This document shows positions 1 to 5,038 of a stretch of 10,321 bases of DNA, piece after piece. Source of the stretch: JBNJEA01 sp051745395 (GTDB taxonomy: Bacteria > Desulfobacterota > Desulfobacteria > Desulfobacterales > Desulfosalsimonadaceae); NCBI GenBank assembly GCA_051745395.1, contig JBNJEA010000106.1, positions 1-10,321 on the forward strand, written 5' to 3'. Under the pieces are notes generated by a model. The model did not search any database. It saw only the letters and a list, made by a program, of their open reading frames with translations, and was not told where the DNA came from. Each line of letters opens with the position of its first letter. Position 1 is the first letter of the stretch. The translations under genes and the position numbers were made by a program.

Positions 1-47
1 ACCAGCCCCTGGATGCCATCTTTGTCTGTGTCGGTGGTGGCGGGCTG
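1..47 (+). other. Threonine dehydratase-like glycine-loop fragment, probable chimeric end
   Basis: Reading from base 3 in the pheT frame, the first 15 codons give QPLDAIFVCVGGGGL. This matches the 'LDxIFVxVGGGGL' phosphate-binding loop of PLP-dependent threonine dehydratases (IlvA/TdcB, fold type II). PheT proteins normally have a segment ending in '...GMLCS' here, at the end of the EMAP/OB-fold tRNA-binding domain. From about base 48 the sequence is typical PheT (LCSEAELELG...). The join is therefore most simply an assembly or library chimera at the end of a contig. A genuine in-frame rearrangement is possible but much less likely. The identification rests on motif recognition over 15 residues only. 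Confidence 0.55.
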
Positions 48-2117
48 GTGCTCTGCAGTGAAGCCGAACTCGAACTCGGCCCGGACGCAGAAGGCCTTAT
101 GATCATCGACGCCGATGCCCGACCGGGCGCGCCGCTGACCGAAGCCATCGGCTTATCCGACACCGTATTTGAAATCGGGCTGACGCCGAACCGGCCGGAT
201 TGCTTAAGCGTAATCGGGGTGGCCCGGGAAATCAGCGCCCTCAACGGAAAGCCCCTCCAAAAGCCGGCGCCGCAACCGCCGCCTTCCACCGGCGATGTCT
301 GCGAACTGACTTCCGTCACCATTGAAACACCGGAACTGTGCCCCCGTTACGCCGCGGCGATGGTGGTCGACATCACCATCGGCCCCTCGCCGCCGTGGCT
401 GCAGAAGCGGCTGCTTTCCGTGGGGCTGAAGCCGATCAACAACATCGTCGACATCACCAACTTCGTCATGATGGAAACCGGCCAGCCGCTGCATGCCTTT
501 GATTACGACCGGCTCGAAGAAAACCGCATCGTGGTGCGCACCCCCCGGGCCGGCGAAACCCGGTTTACGACCTTGGACGACAAGGACCGCCCGCTTTCCG
601 ACGACACCCTGCTGATCTGCGACGGCAAAAAACCCGTTGCCCTGGCCGGCGTCATGGGCGGCCGGAACTCGGAAATCGATACGGACACGCGTCGCGTGTT
701 AATTGAAAGCGCCTGTTTCAACCCGGTCTCCATCCGGAAAACGGCCAAGCGGCTGGGAATTTCCACCGACGCCTCGCACCGTTTCGAACGGGGGGTCGAT
801 CCGGACAACACGGTCGCCGCCCTGCACCGCGCCGCTTTTTTAATGACCGACATTGCAGACGGCCGCTTAATCGACGGCGCAATCGACGCCCATCCCCTGC
901 CGGCCACGCAGCCGACCATCCGGTTAAACGTTGAGCGGACCAACCGGCACCTCGGCACCGGCCTTGACCGGCAGCAGATGACGCAATACCTTACCGATAT
1001 CGAATTTACGGTCCGCCATGTCGATGCCGACACAATGGATGTCATTCCGCCGTCTTTCCGCGTTGACGTCTTTCGCCCCGAAGATTTGAAAGAAGAAATC
1101 GCCCGGCTGTGGGGATACAACAACATCAACACCACGTTTCCGCACCTGACCGCCCAGACCGATCCGCCCAAACGCGCGCTTTCCATAAAGTCCGACATCA
1201 AGGACATCATGACGGGCCTTGGGTTTTTCGAGGCCGTCAATTACAGTTTCACCGATCAAAACGCCGCCGATTGGCTCGCATTTGGCCAGGGCGACCGCCG
1301 GCGCGACCAACTGCCGATTGTCAACCCCTTGTCCGAAGCCCAGGCGGTCATGCGGACTTCGCTGATGCCCGCGCTTTTGGAGTCGCTGCAGAAAAATATT
1401 TTCCGGCAGGAAAAAAACCTGCAACTCTTTGAACTCGGCAAGGTATTTTTCAACCGCGGCGCCGATCAATTGCCCGATGAGCTGGAAATGCTCGCCGGCA
1501 TCTGGACCGGTGCCCGCCGGTCGCCTTCCTGGGCGGAAAAGGCCGAAAACTGCGATTTCTATGATATCAAGGGGGCTGTAGAGGCATTGCTGTGGGCGCT
1601 GGGCCGCCCGGATGCGACCTTTACGCAGATGCCCGAGGCCGGGTGCTGCTATACCCGGCCCGGCCACACCGCCCGGATCGCGTATGACAACCAGTACCTG
1701 GGATTGATCGGCGAAATGGATCCCGGTGTATTAAAACGCTTTGACATCAAGCAGCCGGCCTTTTGCTTTGAAATCGACATCGACACCCTGATCCCCCTTT
1801 TGCCGGAGGCCCCGGCCTTTGCCCCGGTCCCCCGATTCCCGGCCACTTCCCGGGATTTGACCGTTATCGTCGACAGCGGCGTTGAAGCCGCCGCCATTAT
1901 TTCCGCGGCACGCGCACAGGCCGTAGATATCGTGGAAGATGTCGGCATTTTCGATGTCTATGCCGGCAAACCGATCCCCGAAGGCAAAAAAAGCATCTCC
2001 ATCCGCATCGTCTACCGGTCCCATGACACCACCCTCGAAGATCAACAGGTCAACGCCGTCCACCAGCAGATCACCGATTACCTGCTGCAAGAATTTCAGG
2101 CGACGTTGCCGGCATAA
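3..2117 (+). CDS. pheT: Phenylalanyl-tRNA synthetase beta subunit, 5'-partial
   Basis: Beta chain of the cytoplasmic alpha2-beta2 PheRS, which charges tRNA-Phe. Residues are counted from the GTG at 48, which is an open-frame boundary and not the true start. Visible domains: the end of the N-terminal tRNA-binding domain (LCSEAELELG, then LTPNRPDCLSVIGVARE); B3/B4 from about residue 99 to 252, with LKPINNIVDITN, GQPLHAFDYD and HRFERGVDP; B5 at about 292-360, with the acidic Mg2+-site pattern D340, D346, E349, E350 and then WGY; a catalytic-like class II core at about 380-590; and the C-terminal ferredoxin-fold anticodon-binding domain from P595 (PRFPATSRDL) to 689. Family members are about 800 residues, so roughly 100 N-terminal residues are missing. 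The first 15 codons of the frame do not look like PheT (see the 1-47 entry). pheS is expected upstream, outside the window. Confidence 0.96.
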   Translation, partial: QPLDAIFVCVGGGGLVLCSEAELELGPDAEGLMIIDADARPGAPLTEAIGLSDTVFEIGLTPNRPDCLSVIGVAREISALNGKPLQKPAPQPPPSTGDVCELTSVTIETPELCPRYAAAMVVDITIGPSPPWLQKRLLSVGLKPINNIVDITNFVMMETGQPLHAFDYDRLEENRIVVRTPRAGETRFTTLDDKDRPLSDDTLLICDGKKPVALAGVMGGRNSEIDTDTRRVLIESACFNPVSIRKTAKRLGISTDASHRFERGVDPDNTVAALHRAAFLMTDIADGRLIDGAIDAHPLPATQPTIRLNVERTNRHLGTGLDRQQMTQYLTDIEFTVRHVDADTMDVIPPSFRVDVFRPEDLKEEIARLWGYNNINTTFPHLTAQTDPPKRALSIKSDIKDIMTGLGFFEAVNYSFTDQNAADWLAFGQGDRRRDQLPIVNPLSEAQAVMRTSLMPALLESLQKNIFRQEKNLQLFELGKVFFNRGADQLPDELEMLAGIWTGARRSPSWAEKAENCDFYDIKGAVEALLWALGRPDATFTQMPEAGCCYTRPGHTARIAYDNQYLGLIGEMDPGVLKRFDIKQPAFCFEIDIDTLIPLLPEAPAFAPVPRFPATSRDLTVIVDSGVEAAAIISAARAQAVDIVEDVGIFDVYAGKPIPEGKKSISIRIVYRSHDTTLEDQQVNAVHQQITDYLLQEFQATLPA

Positions 2118-2221
2118 TCGCCTTTGATTCCGCAAAAATGAAAACTTTATCACCGCAATGGTTTGTGGTAGTGTCTCGGGAAATAAAAAACTTTAAATTT
2201 TCACTCAATACCGGGCTTCCT

Positions 2222-2575
2222 ATGGAAAACGGACAGCCGCCGAGCACCCATATTCCCGACAAGCTTTATTTCAAGATCGGGGAAGTCACCGCCATCACGG
2301 GGCTGGCCTCCTATGTGCTGCGGTTCTGGGAATCCGAGTTCAAGGCCATCAATCCCAAACGCACCGACTCCGGCCAGCGGCTCTACCGGAAAGGCGACAT
2401 CGAAACCATTTTAAAAATCAAGGACCTGCTCTACGAAAAAAAATTCACCATCCAGGGCGCCAAAAAACACTTGAAAACCTTCCGCACCCCCCGCACCGAC
2501 GTCGCTTGCGGCATCTCCATCGACGAGATTACAACCGAACTCAAAGCCATCCGCCAACTGCTCGAAGAACCGTAA
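2222..2575 (+). CDS. MerR-family HTH regulator, small, downstream of pheT
   Basis: A 117-residue protein with an N-terminal MerR-type winged helix-turn-helix at about residues 15-84. YFKIGEVTAITGL forms the first helices, YVLRFWESEF is the recognition helix region, and GQRLYRKGDIETILKIKDLLYEKKFTI is the wing and following helices. The short C-terminal helix (about 98-117) would be a small dimerisation segment. There is no effector-binding domain and no cysteine metal-site pattern, so the ligand and targets are unknown. Proteins of this type often follow the pheST-ihfA cluster in proteobacteria; here ihfA is absent between them. I chose the ATG at 2222 because it puts the HTH near the N-terminus as in relatives. 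The frame stays open to an ATG at 2138, but that 28-residue extension looks unlike a MerR protein. No clear Shine-Dalgarno precedes either start. Confidence 0.85.
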   Translation: MENGQPPSTHIPDKLYFKIGEVTAITGLASYVLRFWESEFKAINPKRTDSGQRLYRKGDIETILKIKDLLYEKKFTIQGAKKHLKTFRTPRTDVACGISIDEITTELKAIRQLLEEP

Positions 2576-2688
2576 CCGGCCGCCGCCGGATAGCGCGGGC
2601 ACGATGTGTTGCGCAACCCGGTTTTTGCCCCCGTTTTGCCTCGCCCTTGCTATCTGTTTTAAATCATTGCCGGAACGTATTTTTGATA
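2576..2688 (+). other. Gene-free stretch between the MerR gene and the tRNA promoter
   Basis: I see no coding sequence here. It starts right after the MerR stop with a small GC hairpin (CCGGC-CGCC-GCCGG, 2576-2589) that lacks a T-run. Next comes a perfect 10-bp palindrome, GTTGCGCAAC (2608-2617). A CGGG/CCCG pairing around that palindrome is followed by five T's (2622-2626). Together these could give a weak Rho-independent stop for the pheT-MerR transcript, but the stem is poor. The remaining bases up to the promoter are unremarkable and become AT-rich. Confidence 0.3.
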
Positions 2689-2717
2689 TTGACAAAAGAA
2701 TTTTTATTACCTATTTT
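2689..2717 (+). promoter_or_regulatory. Sigma70-type promoter for tRNA-Gly
   Basis: A consensus -35 box TTGACA (2689-2694) and a -10 box TATTTT (2712-2717) are separated by exactly 17 bases of AT-rich sequence. The expected start point near 2724-2726 lies about 8 bases before the mature tRNA 5' end at 2733. This is normal for a stand-alone tRNA transcript with a short leader. It is the clearest promoter in the window. If transcription passes the terminator at 2878-2901, it could also feed rimP-nusA-infB and the genes beyond. Confidence 0.8.
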
Positions 2718-2732
2718 AGGCTCGATTCCCGA

Positions 2733-2808
2733 GCGGGCATAGCTCAGTTGGTAGAGTACAAGCTTCCCAAGCTTGGTGTCGCGAGTTCGAGTCTCGTTGC
2801 CCGCTCCA
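2733..2808 (+). tRNA. tRNA-Gly (anticodon CCC)
   Basis: A 76-nt tRNA with all arms visible. The acceptor stem GCGGGCA (2733-2739) pairs with TGCCCGC (2798-2804), followed by discriminator T2805 and an encoded CCA (2806-2808). The D stem GCTC/GAGT has one G-T pair. The anticodon stem CAAGC/GCTTG (2759-2763 and 2771-2775) is perfect, with loop TTCCCAA. The anticodon is CCC at 2766-2768, which reads the glycine codon GGG. The T arm is GCGAG-TTCGAGT-CTCGT with one G-T pair. It has its own promoter and a downstream terminator. It sits directly before rimP-nusA, the place held by the metY initiator tRNA in E. coli. Confidence 0.96.
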
Positions 2809-2877
2809 TCTTTTCTGGTCGCCCGATATGCTTGCGCCGGAAAGATACGGAAGAAGAATCGCTGAGGGAGTTGATCG

Positions 2878-2901
2878 AAACGGGCAGTTTGCCCGTTTTT
2901 T
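2878..2901 (+). terminator. Intrinsic terminator after tRNA-Gly
   Basis: A nine-base stem AAACGGGCA (2878-2886) pairs with TGCCCGTTT (2890-2898) around a GTT loop. The T-run 2896-2901 overlaps the end of the stem, giving the standard GC-rich hairpin plus U-tract. It lies 70 nt after the tRNA and only 27 nt before the rimP ATG. That leaves no room for a conventional rimP promoter behind it, so operon transcription must either read through it or start upstream in 2809-2877. This makes it a candidate attenuator as well as a tRNA terminator. Confidence 0.82.
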
Positions 2902-2928
2902 ATTTGCTTTTGCAAAAACAAAAAACGG
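2893..2928 (+). promoter_or_regulatory. Alternative leader hairpin abutting the rimP start
   Basis: CCGTTTTTT (2893-2901) is complementary over nine bases to AAAAAACGG (2920-2928). Inside it, TTTGC (2903-2907) pairs with GCAAA (2912-2916) around a TTTT loop, with a small 1x3 internal loop between the two helices. The 5' arm reuses bases of the terminator's 3' arm, so the two structures cannot coexist. The 3' arm ends on the base before the rimP ATG. In read-through RNA this helix could lower ribosome access to rimP. The pairing is visible in the sequence; the regulatory role is inferred, and A/T-rich runs can pair by chance. Confidence 0.4.
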
Positions 2929-3465
2929 ATGAAACGGGATAAAAAAAAAAACAAAGCCGAACCCCGGCAAGCCGGTCCCGGCCAACCCATTGCCCGGGAC
3001 CGGGTGGTCCCGCTGGTCTGGGAACTGGCCGAACCGCTGTGCCGGGCCGAAAGCCTGGAGCTAATCCACGTGGAATACCAGCGCGAACCCGGCGGCTGGG
3101 TTCTTCGGCTTTTTATCGGCAAACCCGGCGGGGTCACCATTGATGACTGCGCCGATGTCAGCCACCAGTTAAACGATCTGCTCGACATCAAACTGGGCGC
3201 CGATTTTCCGTATACCCTGGAAGTGTCTTCCCCGGGGCCGGAGCGGCCGCTGTCCCGGTTTTCCGATTTCGATCGCTTTGCCGGGCAGACGGCGAAAATT
3301 CGCACCCGCGGCGACCGGGGCGGGCAGAAAAACTTTACCGGCCGGTTGTTGGGCGTGATGGGCGATTCCGTGTTGCATACGATCGACAGGGAAACCGTTG
3401 CCATCCCGTATACGGAAATTACCAAAGCAAGACTTGTCAATTATAACGGAGATGACCCATGCTGA
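2929..3465 (+). CDS. rimP: Ribosome maturation factor RimP
   Basis: A 178-residue cytoplasmic factor that binds the pre-30S particle during small-subunit assembly. The N-terminal RimP domain carries the family motifs GGVTIDDCADVSHQLNDLLD (residues 67-86) and YTLEVSSPGPERPL (95-108). The C-terminal SH3-like domain follows at about 113-172 (PYTEITKARLV near the end). At 178 residues it is somewhat longer than E. coli RimP (about 150) because of a lysine-rich, basic N-terminal extension (KRDKKKNK). The ATG at 2929 lacks a Shine-Dalgarno and follows a U-rich leader. An in-frame GTG at 3004 is an alternative start but has no better ribosome site. Codons 5-8 contain an 11-A run. It is first in the operon and overlaps nusA by 7 nt, which suggests translational coupling. 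Confidence 0.95.
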   Translation: MKRDKKKNKAEPRQAGPGQPIARDRVVPLVWELAEPLCRAESLELIHVEYQREPGGWVLRLFIGKPGGVTIDDCADVSHQLNDLLDIKLGADFPYTLEVSSPGPERPLSRFSDFDRFAGQTAKIRTRGDRGGQKNFTGRLLGVMGDSVLHTIDRETVAIPYTEITKARLVNYNGDDPC

Positions 3466-4826
3466 TCACCGACATGAAACGTGTCATTGAGCAGGTTAGC
3501 CGGGACAAAGGCATTGAATTCAATGTCCTTGTCAAAACACTGGAAGAAGCCCTGCGTTCGGCGGTCCGGAAAAAATTCGGCAATAAAATCGACATCGAGA
3601 TCCAATATAACGAAGAAAGCGGTGAACTCGAGGTATTCCAGTTCAAAGACGTGGTGGAAGAGATCACGGACCCCGATTTTGAAATGAGCCTCGAAGAAGG
3701 CCGGAAACTCGACCCCGAATGCGAGCCCGGCGACAGCCTCGGCAGCAAAATGGACACCACCACCTTCGGCCGGATTGCCGCACAGTCGGCCAAGCAGGTG
3801 ATTATACAGAAATTAAAGGCAGCCGAACGCAGCGTGGTCTACCAGAACTTTATCAACCGCAAGGGCGAAATCATCAACGGCATCGTCCAGCGGGTCACCC
3901 GCAACGAAACCGTCGTCAATCTCGGCCAGGCCGAAGCGGTGCTGCCCCGGCGCGAGCAGATCCCCAACGAGGCCTATCGGCGCGGCGACCGTATCCGGGC
4001 TTTTATCATCAAGGTACACGAAGAAAGCCGGGGCCCCCAGATCGTGCTTTCCCGGACCCACCCGGATTTTTTAATCGCCCTTTTCAAGTCCGAAGTGCCT
4101 GAAATCGCGGAAGGACTGGTTTCAATACTCGGCGCCGCCCGGGAAGCCGGCAGCCGGGGCAAGATTGCGGTCAAATCCAACGACCCCGATATTGATCCCG
4201 TCGGTGCGTGTGTGGGCATAAAGGGCAGCCGGGTGCAAAGCGTGGTCCAGGAACTAAGGGGCGAAAAAATCGACATTATTCCCTGGCACATGGACCCGGC
4301 GAAATTCGTCTGCAATGCGCTGGCCCCGGCTGAAATCGCCCGGGTCATCATTGACGAGACCAACTACGCCATGGAAGTGGTCGTGCCCGACGATTCTTTA
4401 TCGATTGCCATCGGCAAACAGGGACAAAACGTGCGCCTGGCATCCCGTCTGACCGGCTGGCATCTTGATGTCAAAAGCGAAACGCGCTACAGTGAAAGTT
4501 TAAAATCCGGATTCGAGTCTTTGATGAATCTGCCCGAAATGGAGGAATCGCTGGCCAATCAGCTTTTTGAAAAAGGATATTTTTCCACGGAGGATTTAAG
4601 CAAAGCCACCATCGAAGACCTGGTCGCCGATGTCGCCATGGAAGAAGAGACGGCGTACCAGTTTATCGAAGCGGCCAAAAAAGAGGTCGCGGAAGAAGCC
4701 GACAAGGCTTCGCCGGAAAAAGACCCGACCGATGCCGGTGAAGCACCGGAAAGCCGGGATGAAAACGAATCGGCCCCGGAAGTTACAGGCCAGGCCGACG
4801 ACGAGGACAACGAGGACGACGCGTAA
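3459..4826 (+). CDS. nusA: Transcription termination/antitermination factor NusA
   Basis: A 455-residue RNA polymerase-binding factor that controls pausing, intrinsic termination and antitermination complexes. Domains in order: the polymerase-binding N-terminal domain (about 1-125), the S1 domain (about 133-200, with GIVQRVTRNETVVNLG), KH1 with CVGIKGSRVQSVVQEL (GxxG at 253-256), and KH2 with SIAIGKQGQNVRLASRLTGW (GxxG at 319-322). A helix-hairpin-helix region follows at about 356-409. The last 45 residues form an acidic, disordered tail ending DDEDNEDDA. There is only one C-terminal repeat region, unlike the two AR domains of E. coli NusA (495 residues). The ATG at 3459 has GGAG at 3448-3451 with a 7-nt gap and lies inside the rimP end. 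NusA from many bacteria influences terminators in its own leader, so the hairpins before rimP and infB are natural targets (inference). Confidence 0.97.
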   Translation: MLITDMKRVIEQVSRDKGIEFNVLVKTLEEALRSAVRKKFGNKIDIEIQYNEESGELEVFQFKDVVEEITDPDFEMSLEEGRKLDPECEPGDSLGSKMDTTTFGRIAAQSAKQVIIQKLKAAERSVVYQNFINRKGEIINGIVQRVTRNETVVNLGQAEAVLPRREQIPNEAYRRGDRIRAFIIKVHEESRGPQIVLSRTHPDFLIALFKSEVPEIAEGLVSILGAAREAGSRGKIAVKSNDPDIDPVGACVGIKGSRVQSVVQELRGEKIDIIPWHMDPAKFVCNALAPAEIARVIIDETNYAMEVVVPDDSLSIAIGKQGQNVRLASRLTGWHLDVKSETRYSESLKSGFESLMNLPEMEESLANQLFEKGYFSTEDLSKATIEDLVADVAMEEETAYQFIEAAKKEVAEEADKASPEKDPTDAGEAPESRDENESAPEVTGQADDEDNEDDA

Positions 4827-5038
4827 GAGAAAATCAACGACAGGGTCTTTGGAACGGAAAACGTTTTTTCCGGTTTCAGACGACCATACAGATTGCATAT
4901 CATAAATATCCGATCGATATCGCAAAAAATGACAGCCCGGCAACGGGCGGACATTAGGCGATCGCAAGGAGTATGACCGGGTCTGCGGCATAAAAAATGC
5001 CGAAAGGTCTCGGTCTATTGGAACAGCAAGGGGGTTGG
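4827..5038 (+). promoter_or_regulatory. nusA-infB intergenic leader with three hairpins
   Basis: A 212-nt non-coding gap in an otherwise tightly packed operon. Three simple hairpins are visible. CGGAAAA/TTTTCCG spans 4855-4872 with a CGTT loop. GCCCG-GCAA-CGGGC at 4935-4948 has a GNRA-type tetraloop. CGGCAT-AAAAA-ATGCCG lies at 4986-5002. None is followed by a good T-run, so these are unlikely to be efficient terminators. AAGGAG (4966-4971) precedes a 6-codon mini-ORF (ATG 4973 to TAA 4991-4993). The infB ribosome site is AAGGGGG (5028-5034), 4 nt before its ATG. The region around 4893-4907 is AT-rich and could hold a weak promoter, but I see no convincing -35/-10 pair. Many bacteria carry ylxR (sometimes with an L7Ae-like gene) at this place; no trace of either is visible. 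Confidence 0.5.

Noticed and set aside
924..1667. 247-codon minus-strand frame inside pheT.
   Set aside because: The pheT frame carries the B5 and core motifs here; the antisense product resembles nothing known.
2138..2221. N-terminal extension of the MerR-like protein from an ATG at 2138.
   Set aside because: The added 28 residues are unlike MerR N-termini and have no ribosome site; the ATG at 2222 places the HTH as expected.
2608..2617. Perfect palindrome GTTGCGCAAC as an operator for the MerR protein.
   Set aside because: It lies downstream of the MerR gene rather than in a promoter spacer, and MerR operators usually sit in 19-20 bp spacers. There is no second copy to support it.
2604..2942. 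Short + strand open frame covering the tRNA (112 codons).
   Set aside because: It crosses the tRNA, promoter and terminator and has no recognisable protein features.
2664..3440. 258-codon minus-strand frame across the tRNA and rimP.
   Set aside because: It runs through a well-formed tRNA and a conserved rimP gene, and has no motif of its own.
4958..4965. Palindromic octamer GCGATCGC, reminiscent of cyanobacterial HIP1.
   Set aside because: I noticed only this copy, and the gene content does not suggest a cyanobacterium.
4997..5038. Earlier infB start at ATG 4997.
   Set aside because: It would add 14 residues not typical of IF2. Its ATG lies in a hairpin arm, and the AAGGGGG at 5028-5034 serves the ATG at 5039 instead.
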